Shown: piece after piece, positions 10,101 through 19,941 of the stretch
Layout: each line of letters begins with the position of its first letter
How positions within the stretch are numbered: the stretch's first letter is position 1
From: Omphiscola glabra
Lineage: Eukaryota; Mollusca; Gastropoda; Lymnaeidae
Assembly: GCA_964017045.1 (NCBI GenBank)
Contig: OZ024808.1
Span: 14,004,284-14,068,283, forward strand
DNA length: 64,000 nucleotides
Direction: 5' to 3'
Notes under the pieces: generated by a model
Told to the model about the DNA's origin: nothing
What the model saw: the letters and a program-made list of their open reading frames with translations, nothing else
The model's database searches: none
Translations under genes and position numbers: made by a program

Positions 10101-12159
10101 AGATGTAGCAGGCTGCCACAGCACTAGCCACATAGTACAACACAACAGATGTAGCAGGCTGCCACAGCACTAGCCACATAGAACAACACAACAGATGTAG
10201 CAGGCTGCCACAGCACTAGCCACATAGTACAACACAACAGATGTAGCAGGCTGCCACAGCACTAGCCACATAGTACAACACAACAGATGTAGCAGGCTGC
10301 CACAGCACTAGCCACATAGTACAACACAACAGATGTAGCAGGCTGCCACAGCACTAGCCACATAGAACAACACAACAGATGTAGCAGGCTGCCACAGCAC
10401 TAGCCACATAGTACAACACAACAGATGTAGCAGGCTGCCACAGCACTAGCCACATAGTACAACACAACAGATGTAGCAGGCTGCCACAGCACTAGCCACA
10501 TAGTAAAACACAACAGATGTAGCAGGCTGCCACAGCACTAGCCACATAGTACAACACAACAGATGTAGCAGGCTGCCACAGCACTAGCCACATAGTACAA
10601 CACAACAGATGTAGCAGGCTGCCACAGCACTAGCCACATAGTACAACACAACAAATGTAGCAGGCTGCCACAGCACTAGCCACATAGTACAACACAACAG
10701 ATGTAGCAGGCTGCCACAGCACTAGCCACATAGTACAACACAACAGATGTAGCATGCTGCCACAGCACTAGCCACATAGTACAACACAACAGATGTAGCA
10801 GGCTGCCACAGCACTAGCCACATAGTACAACACAACAGATGTAGCAGGCTGCCACAGCACTAGCCACATAGTACAACACAACAGATGTAGCAGGCTGCCA
10901 CAGCACTAGCCACATAGTACAACACAACAGATGTAGCAGGCTGCCACAGCACTAGCCACATAGTACAACACAACAGATGTAGCAGGCTGCCACAGCACTA
11001 GCCTCATAGTACAACACAACAGATGTAGCAGGCTGGCACAGCACTACCCGGGAGCATTTTCCAAGCCTTAACCATAATACGAATGTTATTTAGTCTACTA
11101 CTCCGATATCGACACAATTCCTTATGAACCATGACGCCACCGTACTCTCCTATCGTCAGTTATAAACCCGTGATCTCTAGCCGCCGCCTCATATACCCTG
11201 TCTCCGCTGCGATCACTTACCATGCCCTATATACTTTGTTTCCGCTGTGAGCGATCTCTTACCATGCAATCATTGCAGCACCCTCCCACCAATCTGTTAT
11301 AGACGTCATATTACTTGGGTTGGCTTTGAATGGTGTGCCCTTGCCAAATTTTTCATGGAAGTCTTGTAAATAGGCTGATGATAAAAAACATGATGATATA
11401 AATATATAAGGAAACAACGGTCACCATTATGGCATATAAAGTTGTGGAACAAAGAAAATCAAGAACTCGAACAATAAAATAATTTTTTAAGCTTGGAGCC
11501 ATTTTTTAAAGTCTCAAATTCAAATGAAACAGGGTGTGACTGTGTATAGATTTTTTTTTAAAATTTGGATATGATGGAAAATTGAGCTAAACATGGTTCG
11601 GAAAACAATGAAAGATTTTATTTTTTTTGCTTTGTAATACGATTTAGGATTCTTATAATAAGCTTCTTTTTTTTTTTTAATCGTTAGTAATTTAGCTCTG
11701 CAGAAAAATAATTTCAAAATATCCTTTTCACTCACCCATAGCCCCACTGTCGTCTATTACTTCCGGTGCGATGTCTGACATATTTTGATCGTAAGACGAA
11801 TCTCTTCCACGGGGAATCTGCCTCTCTGTCTTGGTGTTGGGCGCACTTCCGCTTAAGGTTGCCGTCGTGTCATTCGAATAAAAAAAGTTAAAGTTTTTCC
11901 TTCTCGGATTCGTGCGGTTTCTTTCGTCCGACATTTGCTTGTAAATCCTGGCCATGGCCCGCAGATTTCGTAACCTGTCCCGGAGCTTCAGATTACTGCC
12001 GGGGCCGGACGACGTGGAGACATCGGATGTGACAGGATGCGAGCCGGGCTTCAGCACCAGGTACAGTACGGCGGCCAGAGTCAGCACAGTGAAGAGCGAC
12101 ACGCATTTCAGAGAACGGTGGCTGTGAATAGTTAATGTACACAACAGCTGTTTTACCAT
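3130..12159 (-). CDS. METTL24-like membrane-anchored methyltransferase (six exons)
   Basis: Exons in transcript order: 12159-11732, 8928-8812, 6747-6676, 4709-4538, 3928-3767 and 3267-3130. Together they make 1089 nt, 362 codons plus TGA. Residues about 19-36 (SLFTVLTLAAVLYLVL) form a signal-anchor, followed by a charged stem. The body shows family marks of METTL24 and related FkbM/Methyltransf_22 proteins: NWYVC, CLVYSFG, VVSFDPS, a KVRTLKSL block, an acidic D-x-E in KADIETSEW, VRHFLVEFHLF and a RRLGFREY tail. The family is annotated as a probable S-adenosylmethionine-dependent methyltransferase; the substrate is unknown, and a luminal Golgi location is inferred. Every junction from exon 2 onward is phase-consistent with GT-AG borders. 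The exon 1 to 2 junction is the weak point: the best donor (GTGAGT, exon end 11736) is in the wrong phase. Either a weaker donor at 11731 is used or a small exon lies in the intron. Confidence 0.82.
3767..3928 (-). CDS. METTL24-like exon 5 (DIETSEW exon)
   Basis: Acceptor TTGTATTGTACAG, donor GTACAG after codons YK. It encodes RVIDVLKADIETSEWSVLGN, then LLGTDMLKYVRHFLVEFHLF. The aspartate/glutamate pair and the EFH segment are the most conserved C-terminal marks of the family. Without splicing, the frame would end two codons later at TAG. Confidence 0.88.
4187..4230 (+). repeat. Fragment of a dispersed repeat
   Basis: TTCGGACGGCTAATCTGAAC and the following CCCGTCAACCTATCGAGATG match the order of motifs at 15325-15375 (GGGACGGCTAACTGACCC, AATCGAGATGAAACTTGG). 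It is a short relic in the intron between exons 4 and 5 of the METTL24-like gene. Confidence 0.5.
4538..4709 (-). CDS. METTL24-like exon 4
   Basis: Acceptor CCGTTTGAAACAG, donor GTCTGT. It encodes MGVEDHVRSPNVTFYNIGLG through WKVRTLKSLMDELGHSR. It follows exon 3 in phase 2 (AG plus T gives serine). Confidence 0.87.
5014..5094 (-). other. Exon-like segment next to 24-bp array, unplaced
   Basis: On the minus strand, ATG at 5094 opens 27 codons (MDYVINFCDAIGAKLYHPRM then MFPWVLQ) ending at a consensus donor CAG|GTGGGT. It lies inside the intron between METTL24-like exons 3 and 4, but its phase does not fit that junction, which splices directly. Upstream, where an acceptor tract should be, the purine-rich minisatellite begins. 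It could be a stranded or duplicated exon, or an exon of an overlapping gene. The family is not recognised. Confidence 0.3.
5108..5650. repeat. 24-bp minisatellite, about 22 copies
   Basis: The unit is CTTCTCTTTGAATTCTAATTTCAC. The length is a multiple of three and the unit has no stop in one frame on each strand, so both strands show 181-codon open frames (KLEFKEKV repeats on minus, SLNSNFTF repeats on plus). The first and last copies carry TTCAGTGTTGTC variants. Each unit contains an EcoRI site. It lies in an intron of the METTL24-like gene. Confidence 0.96.
5930..6600. repeat. Degenerate 26-27-bp tandem repeat
   Basis: About 25 diverged copies of a unit close to CAGTACATATCTCCCCTAAA plus CTCACC. 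The left third is the most decayed, which suggests an older array. It is intronic in the METTL24-like gene. Confidence 0.85.
6676..6747 (-). CDS. METTL24-like exon 3 (FDPS exon)
   Basis: A 72-nt exon encoding IGFDFMFDDAMGRLGCQVVS followed by FDP. The acceptor is TTTACTCCAATAG and the donor GTAAGG. The glycine codon is split from exon 2 and the serine codon is completed by exon 4. The acidic loop and FDPS match the cofactor-binding strand of the family. Confidence 0.85.
6765..6868. repeat. 27-bp tandem repeat, about 4 copies
   Basis: The unit is TTTGTTTAAATAGCTTTATGG plus TTTATT, immediately upstream (minus strand) of METTL24-like exon 3. Confidence 0.9.
6984..7208. repeat. GA-rich microsatellite
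   Basis: A GAGAGA tract interrupted by CAGA blocks. Reading frames on the minus strand are only S/L repeats. Confidence 0.9.
7730..8024. repeat. Second copy of the 55-kb dispersed repeat
   Basis: AAATGGCAGACGTTTTCATA, then CAAGAGACTTGAGATT and CAGTTTCGTGAACTTGTTTT match the order at 55140-55655. It lacks the tRNA-like head. It lies in an intron of the METTL24-like gene. Confidence 0.5.
8027..8068 (+). pseudogene. U2 snRNA 5'-end-derived fragment
   Basis: ATCACTTCTCGGCCTTATTG followed by GCTAAGATCAAAGTGTAGT is close to the very conserved 5' end of U2 snRNA (stem I and the branch-point-recognition region, GTGTAGTA). The similarity stops after GTAGT: the Sm site and stems III-IV are missing. 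It has single-base differences from the conserved sequence, so it is not a working U2 gene. It may be a truncated retrocopy or the head of a U2-derived SINE. Confidence 0.75.
8440..8645 (-). mobile_element. Penelope-like terminal repeat fragment (copy 1)
   Basis: Read on the minus strand, this matches 44497-44750 in the same order: CCGGCAACAACAATAGCGA, GAGGAAGGCTCTTAGCCGAA, CTTTTGATTAAAGCTTCCAC, then a CTACTATTTC block. The segment GAGGAAGGCTCTTAGCCGAAAC has a short hairpin (GGCT/AGCC) between a GAGGA and a GAAAC box, reminiscent of the hammerhead-type cores in Penelope-like element terminal repeats. It is intronic in the METTL24-like gene. Confidence 0.5.
8812..8928 (-). CDS. METTL24-like exon 2 (CLVYSFG exon)
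   Basis: Preceded by a pyrimidine-rich acceptor (ACCCCCTCTAG) and followed by the donor GTAAGCC. It encodes YINPPTRHDCGNLTAYGNWY and then VCQDE through PCLVYSFG, the conserved entry to the methyltransferase fold. It starts and ends in phase 2. Confidence 0.82.
9362..9556 (+). pseudogene. Non-LTR retrotransposon C-terminal fragment
   Basis: One frame gives RLSEESVEYFIKTDIRDPTC, then RHCTLAPETVAHLLTLYPKL and a tail to TAG at 9554-9556. The pattern C-x2-C-x5-ET-x2-HL-x4-(C)P is the zinc-knuckle-like end of LINE reverse transcriptases. The usual cysteine before P is tyrosine here. The 46-bp satellite starts inside its last codons. Confidence 0.55.
9535..11044. repeat. 46-bp minisatellite, about 33 copies
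   Basis: The unit is GTACAACACAACAGATGTAG plus CAGGCTGCCACAGCACTAGCCACATA. Copies are more than 95 percent alike by eye, with scattered single-base variants (GAACAA, AAATGT, CACTGC). It lies in intron 1 of the METTL24-like gene and begins within the tail of the LINE fragment, which probably supplied the first unit. Confidence 0.97.
11732..12159 (-). CDS. METTL24-like exon 1 (signal anchor and stem)
   Basis: Begins with ATG at 12159. It encodes a short basic cytoplasmic tail, one hydrophobic helix and a long hydrophilic stem rich in R, N, S and T, as in type II membrane enzymes. There are two possible donors: GTGAGT after 11736 (strong, phase 1) and GTGAAA after 11732 (weak, phase 2). Only the second reads directly into exon 2. 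Confidence 0.7.
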
Positions 12160-12980
12160 AACTCAATGCATTCTATTAGCAAAACAAGTCAAAAGAAAAT
12201 TCACGGCTCAACACGTTTCAACACATTTTGTTAGCCCAACAGTGAGAAGAAAACCATGTTAAAAATACATCCCAATACATAGTTAAATCTGGTACATACC
12301 GTATCCCACCAAAGTGATAGGGAGGGCTTGAAAACTTCCAGAGGCTTTATGACATTCCGTGGGGAAAAAAATTAATTATGTACGTCATTACATTATATAT
12401 GAAATAAGAAACACCGAGAAAATTATGAAATTGTTACAGTCTGTTTGAGTTATACCGCTAAACAGAACTCTTACGCTCTCCTCGTCTTGTAGGTGAGTAG
12501 TTAGAAAGAGTTTGGTGTGTTCTCACGCTGTTGGCAGCTCTTAGTTAGTTATTACACAGGTTATTGGGGGGGGGGGGGCAAGGTTGAAGACAATACAATA
12601 AGCTTTACTTAATCATTTTTTTTCAGTTTAAACACATGTTACAAATGATCTACCTTCTCATTTGTGTGTGTGTGTGTGTGTGTACATCCAGCGAATGAAT
12701 CTGTGCGACAAAAAAAAACAGTTTAGTTTATATTTAAGACGTATATTTAAAAAAAAATATCTGTTAAATCGTGTTCTATTCACCATTAAGTTAACGATGC
12801 GTGAATACTGATGTACACCAAAACCATTAGAATATACATATTAGAGTACGCTTTGTCTCGAATTAGCCTTGAGACTATTGCCATAAATAGGATCTGCTAT
12901 TATTGCTTTGATGCTGAATGGAATCTGATATGCTTGGCTGACGGTGTCTTCCTTTGTTTTTGTTTTTTTGTTGTTGTACA
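12160..12980. promoter_or_regulatory. Upstream region of the METTL24-like gene
   Basis: This is the 5' flank of the minus-strand first exon, so the promoter is expected here. No TATA box or other element can be assigned with confidence. It holds a G-homopolymer near 12566 and a (GT)n tract near 12664-12683. Confidence 0.3.
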
Positions 12981-12985
12981 TGTGC

Positions 12986-13125
12986 AGAGGCTACCGGGTA
13001 CAGAGGCTACCGGGTGCAGAGGCTACCGAGTGCAGAGGCTACCGGGTACAGAGGCTACCGGGTGCAGAGGCTACCGGGTACAGAGGCTACCGGGTGCAGA
13101 GGCTACCGGGTGCAGAGGCTACCAA
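12986..13125. repeat. 16-bp tandem repeat, about 9 copies
   Basis: Alternating units of GAGGCTACCGGGTACA and GAGGCTACCGGGTGCA. The alternation implies an older 32-bp dimer unit. Open frames through it are artefacts of the repeat. Confidence 0.95.
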
Positions 13126-13129
13126 AAGG

Positions 13130-16100
13130 GTTTGAGGAACATGGGCGTTAGCCCTATGGGGGTTCTCACACCCTTGCTTGGAATATTCCTTTACATCAAT
13201 TGCAAACTATAACTCAAACGTGTTCCCACTGAACTGAGATATATTTTCTAAACAATTATTTTATATTCAAAACAAAAACATCTTAATAGTAAAATATTTC
13301 CCTCATAAGACCAATCAGGGGCGAGTCAAGTTAACAAAGTCACAAGGGTGGCATACTGGGGTGCCAGTTACGCTGTAAACAAGTATAAGATTTTAGGGAT
13401 AACTATGACGAAAAGGGATAAACTTCCCAGCATGCCCCTCAATCTGCCTCATCATTAAAACGTTGATACAATACTACTTTTTTCTTTAAATAGAATTTAG
13501 GACATGAGAGCGCCGTGAGCAAGCTAAAGTAGCATGGACACACGCGCTATAAAAGTATTCAATCATCATCTACACATAAAAACGCGACAAGCAAGTATTT
13601 ATTTATTAATTTTACTCATTTACCGGAATCCTTTATATTATTTTTCACGATGTCTTGTGACTTTTGATGTACATATTATTTTTAATTTCTCGTGAAAATA
13701 GATCTAATTAGACTTAATAACGTTGAATTCAAATTAAAAGCTACCGTAACTCTTTAAAAAAGCACAAAGCTAATTTATTTATTTAATTAATTGCATTTTT
13801 TTTAACGCGAAATATTTTATTTTAAATTAACAATAAAATATGAAATAAACAAACCAGAAGTTTGTGAAGATTTTTACAGACGGTCGAGCTCAGGGAGTTT
13901 AGTGACAATGTTTCTCGCAGTTCAAAAATGTGCATTGGAAATACCCGCATTTGGCAATCTAGGCCTAGCGCGCATTTTATTGCGATTTCATTCACATACC
14001 TTTCATTAACAAATTTAACTTTTTGTAGGCTATATGGTTTGTCATTTAATTGCGGAAATATATAAATAGAACATCGGGGCGTAGAGTTGGGCCAATCTCA
14101 TTAAGATATTCATTAAACATCCTGGTATTCCATTTGGCCAATGTCTCAACAGCTGTTCGGTACGTTTACGTTAATGCGAGCCAGCATTGTGGGTCTTAAC
14201 CTATATAGACAAAAACGTGTTTACAACTTTATTTTGCAAAAGACTTTTCAAACAAACTGTTACTGCAATGCATGTGCGAAAATACATTGTTAGAAGTAAT
14301 GTTTTATGAAAATATACTAAAAATTGTAACATTACGTAATGCGATGTGACGTATCCTGTCCTAGAAATGGCAAACCCTTTTCCAGGCGATTTACAGTGGA
14401 AAATATTTAGGTTTAGAACGAGATATATTGAAACTTGAATGACAAGACTATAAAATTGATATTTCGACTGAAAGCCTTGGCAACAATATCAGATCCAAAA
14501 AGATACACAATTATCTCTACGAGTTTTACAGGAAGTGTTTAAATAATACAAAAAAAAAGAAAATGTTACTGAAAACTGCCTAGGAATTATGCATGGCATG
14601 GGCACATCAACTTTTATGTATGTGTTTCATTGTACTGTGTGTCCACAAGGATAGCGCATAGAAACAGCTACACAATTTATCCTCACACCAGATACGTTCA
14701 CTGACAAATCAAGTGTCAAGTATATAGAACACAAACCAAAACACGCACTAATTGAACAAAAACATTAACATTCGCAAGATCAGCTTTTCCGATCCGTCTC
14801 CTGGTAAATACAGCTCCAGTCCAAGTTCTTTTAAATGAGTCATCATCTGAAGGAGAAAAAAATTGATGCAGGCAGGAATTACATCTTTATAACTGATGAT
14901 CTGAAGGCCTTAAAAAATGCCGGTGGGGCATCCCCAAAATAGTCATAAGAGGTTTGGTAAAAGCGACTTTGGGCACTGGCGGTTACGAAGATCGTCTCCC
15001 TAATAACTATCATATATTAATGTGCCTTTATGTTGTTGTTTTTTAAATCCTTTATATTGGTTGAAAATATCAAATTGCTAAGTTACTTCACAAGGAATAT
15101 AATCAAAGAAGTAGAGACAACCATCAAGGTTAGTTCGACGTTTTATTTCATGAGAACAACACGGGGCAAGGCTAGACAGCATACAAACGTGACGTCGATA
15201 CACACCAAACAATGTGGTGTGCAAAACAATGCGTAATCAACATTTATTATTTTGTCATCTTCCAACAAGATTAGCTTCGATTTGTTTCTGGTTGGCTGAC
15301 TGACTGGCTGTGTGTCAAAATCTCGGGACGGCTAACTGACCCACTTCCCCCTCAAGCAATCGAGATGAAACTTGGCACATCGTTTCGTTGCCGATGACAA
15401 CACAATCTATTAAATTTTCCTCCCCACCCCACAACGCCAACACCCAAAAATCAGATCTTCCTGTTTTTTTCAAAGGGAAGATAAAATAAAATTCCGGATA
15501 ACTGCGCTAAATGAGATTCCTTTTTAAAAAAAAAAAATTCTTAAGTACGCTAGGTGCGTTAAATTTTCTTTTGTTTGTCTGTTTGTTTGTTTGTTTGTTT
15601 TTCTAAAATATTTGGTGAAATTAATCTCCTGTGTAAAAGTGAATGGATTATTAAAATCTTAATATATTTCAATTGCGTGAAAATAGTTTGCGGTGACTTG
15701 TATGAATGTCTTGTCAAATTTTCAGCCCCACCCTCCCGGATTACTTGATATAACATTTTATAAAGTATTTATTCGAAAAACTTTTTTTTTTTTGGTTGGT
15801 ATGTTTAATTTACATTATGCAGTCTCTATGATATTTTTTTTGGAGCAAATAGCTCAGCCAGCTTTGTGTTTAGGAATTTGTCTTTGACAACCAAGTGTTG
15901 GACAAAAAGAATGCGTACTTTTGCACAAAACGATTAAAACGATATTTCGGAACCTAAGCGAGTGAAAAATACCCGGTGTGACGTCATGTCCCATCGTTAT
16001 GGTCTGTATGTCCTTGAATGACTATGACATTTCTTAAAATCTTATCAGACGGGATATTTAACATCAACGTTCCTCTAAGACACCCCCCCCCCCCAAGCGA

Positions 16101-16640
16101 CGGCAACGGTGATGTCTTGAATGGAAAACTTCAAAGTTGAAGTTTGTGCTGTGGCGTGACGAGACAATGTACCACCCCAAGAGGACTTTGAATCCCCCCC
16201 CCTCCCCCCCGATAACACCACACTTAAATATACATACTGCTAATTTGCACAGCAAAACCTGTAAATAACGAACTTAGAAATAGCGTTATCCCCGTCATAT
16301 GCACTAATTCGCCCCGGAACTGAAAAAAATGGCGTGGGGCGGGAGAAGGTAGTAATCAGGAGCTCTCAAGGATCGCAAGTCAAATAAATTGTTTTAAACT
16401 ACTTTATAAGAAACGAAATTTTTTTTAAGATGCTGATACGCCCAACGTCACAAGATAAAAAGCATTTAATAATAAATATAAACCTACAGCTGTCCAAGTG
16501 CATCGAGTGTGTTCTGGCACTGTTATATTAGGGTCCAGGCTGTAAGCTAAAGAAGAGGTTTGCTAATTAAGGCTTTCTTAAGGCTTATTTGTTCTTATTT
16601 ATTATTGTAATCGGACTACGTGTTTCCTTTTAGCCGATAA
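13130..16640. other. Gene-poor A+T-rich region
   Basis: No gene is supported. Around 14760-15000 the minus strand shows patches of coding-like sequence in different frames (for example MMTHLKELGLELYLPGDG after TTTTCTCCTTCAG at about 14850, and ASAQSRFYQTSYDYFGDA near 14960). They are broken by stops and may be a decayed element. A dispersed-repeat copy lies at 15285-15430 and a (TTTG)n tract near 15570-15600. Confidence 0.45.
15285..15430 (+). repeat. Dispersed repeat copy
   Basis: Contains TGGCTGACTGACTGGCTGTG, then TCTCGGGACGGCTAACTGAC and CAATCGAGATGAAACTTGGC. The middle motifs recur at 4187-4230. The class is not identified. Confidence 0.5.
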
Positions 16641-16641
16641 G

Positions 16642-16819
16642 CAGTGGCGTAGCGAGCTTAACTCGCGCCCGGGGCACAATACCTTTTTAGCGCACCCAAT
16701 ACCTTTTTAGCGCCCCCCACCCCTATTCGAAAACCATACAATATTATAATAAAATATACCATTTGGCGCCCCTTTGTGAGTAGCGCCCGGGGCATGATGC
16801 CCCCCTCACTACGCCACTG
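16642..16819. mobile_element. hAT-type miniature element, perfect 8-bp duplication
   Basis: Ends CAGTGGCGTAGCGAG and CTCACTACGCCACTG form inverted repeats, flanked on both sides by the identical 8-bp CCGATAAG. The interior includes CGCGCCCGGGGCACAATACC and CCATTTGGCGCCCCTTTG. The perfect duplication indicates a fairly recent insertion. No coding capacity. Compared with the other copies it has a duplicated CAATACCTTTTTAGCGC block. Confidence 0.93.
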
Positions 16820-17470
16820 CCGATAAGCTTCAAAGTGTCCCTGCCCGGGCGTACTACGATCTATGGACATTAAATAGACAGCTATGTGTTCCTATGTTGA
16901 GCGCAAACAGTGTGTTACAGCCTTCTTTCGTTCGTCTAGGACCTCCGATGGTGAATGGTTGATGTATAGCCTTATGTCAGACCTGTTTGGTTAATTCTCG
17001 TCTCTCTCTTGGTCAAGTCCATTGTAAATTATGTATTTATTTCCATGTACTAAAACATCCACTTGTTAAAAAAACACAGTTGCTACATAATTCATCCAGT
17101 AGAAAAATACTATCCCCAGGCAACAAGCCCTATGGCGAATCTAACAAAATTACTATATCTCTCGACTCTAACTCTAACTCTCTGGACTCTCTCTTTCCGG
17201 TTCTCTATCGAACTCTCGACCCCACTCTCGATTTCTCGCTTATCTCAACTCTTGTCTTCTCGCGTCTCTCCAACGATCCAGAAACACGCTGTCCTTTTAT
17301 ATCTCAACACACAAACACTCAGAATACACTAAAGCTCAACACTGCGTACCAACTTCACGCTCTGGCCTCACGACTTACAACTCACCAAAACACTCTCACG
17401 ATCAACAACTCCCCCCCCCCCTTACCAAACATTCACAACAATCTAGTTCACAACACAGTGCCCCAAAGAC

Positions 17471-17653
17471 CAGTGGCGTAGTGAGAGGGGGTAAGGGGGG
17501 CATCATGCCCCGGGCGCTACTCACAAAGGGGCGCCAAATGGTATATTTTACTATAATATTGTATGGTTTTCGAATAGGGGGGCGCTAAAAAGGTATTGGG
17601 GGCGCTAAAAAGGTATTGTGCCCCGGGCGCGAGTTAAGCTCGCTACGCCACTG
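17471..17653. mobile_element. hAT-type miniature element, opposite orientation
   Basis: The same family as at 16642, reversed. Ends CAGTGGCGTAGTGAG and CTCGCTACGCCACTG are flanked by the identical 8-bp CCAAAGAC on each side. It has its own duplicated GCTAAAAAGGTATTG block. Confidence 0.93.
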
Positions 17654-17669
17654 CCAAAGACCTCAACTT

Positions 17670-18391
17670 CATGGGCGCCCGCAGACAATTTTCTAGGGGG
17701 GGGGGTATTTTCTAGAGGGGGGCAAAATATTTTCTATTTCTAGGGGGGGGGAGGCAAAATATTTTGTGTAATGTTTGAATGTAGTTTTAATTTACTGTAG
17801 CGTATTTGTATGGTGAACGAACGGACAGGACACTGTAGTAATGAAGGGCATACTGTAGCAACAAATTTTTTATTAACACAATATATGTATATAACAAAAA
17901 ATATTACAACATAAATTTAAAATAAAATGTATTCTTTAAACAAGAACTGGAGTCGTCTGTTATCGCTACCAAACATATCTCCAATTGTGTCCATACAGTA
18001 TTTTTTGTTGCAGTTCACTTTGTCTCTGTGTACGCTTAACATGCACAACCCAGACAGACGTTCATCTGACATTGTAGATCTAAGCCATGTTTTTACACGA
18101 CGTAACGTGCTGAACGATCGCTCCGCCGTACATGTTGTTGCTTGTAATGTTAGCAAAACTAGTAAGGCATAACTGACAGTCGGATAAAACTTTGTAAAAC
18201 TAATTATTATAGAAAATATAAAAATAATTACCCAGTAAAACGAGATCAGCATCAACTTAGTTACTTTCTCTTTATTTTCTCTTTACTTTAATACATTTTT
18301 TGGTATATTTTTGTCTAATTTTTTTTTTAATCAATCAATCCAGGGGGGGGGGGCAAGTGCCCCACGTTGCCACTACCTGCGGGCGCCCATG
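17670..18391 (-). mobile_element. 722-bp hAT element relic with hATC domain
   Basis: Inverted ends CATGGGCGCCCGCAG and CTGCGGGCGCCCATG are flanked by 8-bp CTCAACTT and CTCAACCT (one mismatch). The minus strand from about 18255 to 17917 encodes a transposase C-terminal dimerisation (hATC) segment: LLTLQATTCTAERSFSTLRR, VKTWLRSTMSDERLSGLCML and SVHRD. The catalytic part is missing, so it is non-autonomous, created by internal deletion. It lies only 17 bp from the 17471 element. Confidence 0.88.
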
Positions 18392-18399
18392 CTCAACCT

Positions 18400-18790
18400 T
18401 AATACAAGTCTTAGATTCATTCCAAGGAAACAGTAGGATTAAATTCCGAACTCACGATACTGCTCAAAGTCGTAATCGCAGTTGGAGGTTTACAACAAGA
18501 CCTAACAAAACCTAACCCTTGTGTAACAGATCCCGAGGGGCGGCACAAACATCAAAGCATCGAAATCTTAATTGAAATAGTATATAGATTTATTGAACTT
18601 GGACTAATAATGAACTGCACTTACAACTGCATACATATAAAATCACCATGGCTGCATTTAAAGTTTATTACATTAAACGGCTGCTGCTCCTGGGTCCTAG
18701 CTTCCCCTGGGTCCTAACTTCTGCGCGTCGAGGAATTCTAACGCATACTTTTTCGTTGATTTAGTGTCGGCTTATATGATTTCAGCTGTC
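18400..18790. other. Non-coding; possible LTR-like piece
   Basis: No gene. On the minus strand, GTTCAATAAATC followed by sequence ending GGATCTGTTACA (about 18526-18600) resembles the polyadenylation region and 3' end of an LTR, but no partner or duplication was found. Confidence 0.3.
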
Positions 18791-18795
18791 GCTAG

Positions 18796-18952
18796 GCCAT
18801 CACTGACGTCCCATAGGACAGCATTGACGTCCCATAGGACAGCATTGACGTCACATAGGCCTGCATTGACGTCCCATAGGACAGCACTGACGTCATATAG
18901 GCCAGCATTGACGTCCCATAGGACAGCATTGACGTCACATAACCAGCATTGA
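18796..18952. repeat. 21-bp tandem repeat carrying CRE-like palindromes
   Basis: About eight copies of CATTGACGTCCCATAGGACAG. Three copies have mutated to the perfect palindrome TGACGTCA (18846-18853, 18888-18895, 18930-18937), spaced exactly 42 bp apart. This is the consensus CREB/ATF site. Confidence 0.93.
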
Positions 18953-19941
18953 GCTTGTTATTTTAAGTCGTCCGCGTCATCATAAGAAAGTATCTCCCAG
19001 ATTTTGCCATGTTATGACAATGCCCTAGTTGATGCACTTTTTCCCCTTACTTCACTCCTTTTTTTCGACATAAATTGTCAATTTAGCTGGGTCAGAAGAA
19101 AAGACTAAATTAATTGTATAGATTTTAGCAAAATTTAGAGTTCCACTATCTCATAGCACTGAGTAGTAATTGATAGTAAAATTAAATTATGCTTTGCGTC
19201 TTTTGCGTCGAAAATCCCGCCAACCCTTATATAAAGAAAAAAGTGCCACCAGTGGCGGACCACTGCCAATCCATCTCAGTCTTGGTCGACCGGAGAGCCG
19301 TCTGAATCCGGTATCCTCTCAAGATGTCCTGTCCAGCAAAGTCTGCCTTTCAATATTTTTAGGTTAGTACGGATTCTTCATCCATCATTACATATCACAG
19401 AGTAGTATATAATCCCGAGGATTTTACACAAAGAAAGACATAATTCGTGTTCTACTTTTTAGTATTAAAATTGTAATCTTTCAATTATTGACAAAAATAG
19501 AATTATTTACTGTTTTAAACATCGAATACTTACAAAATCCGGGTTATTAACTAGTCATAAAACTAAAAAGTAGATCTGAGCTCACTACCAACCTCGTTTC
19601 CTCAACGAAGCAGATGCGGTCAACCACGATAATTTGAGTGACATTGTCACCCTGCATCCTCCGACCCTTTATTCTTCTCCAGGTTTCACCGGAAGAACAC
19701 TGCACGAGAAAGATGTCTTAAAATGTCGCGTGTTTCTAAAAAAAAAAAAAAAAAAAAAAAAACACTTCAGAAGATGGAAATACGGGTAGAAAGAAATTGT
19801 TTAAAATTGCGAGTGCATTATATTCACACAAGGAAAAGAACAGACAATACATTTGTGTTTTACTAATTGTATGTCTAATATTATGGAAATATGTCTATGA
19901 AAACTAGGGCTGAGCTGGGTGCTGACCCTGAAACATGGAAA
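18953..19941. other. No gene seen
   Basis: A+T-rich sequence with a poly-A tract near 19738-19761. A minus-strand patch near 19240-19330 reads GRPRLRWIG, a motif common near the end of LINE proteins, but it is too short and broken to call. Confidence 0.4.

Noticed and set aside
9535..11044. CRISPR array
   Set aside because: Direct tandem units without spacers, in a eukaryotic intron; the same applies to all other arrays here.
17927..18172. Plus-strand frame over the hAT relic
   Set aside because: Antisense shadow of the hATC domain.
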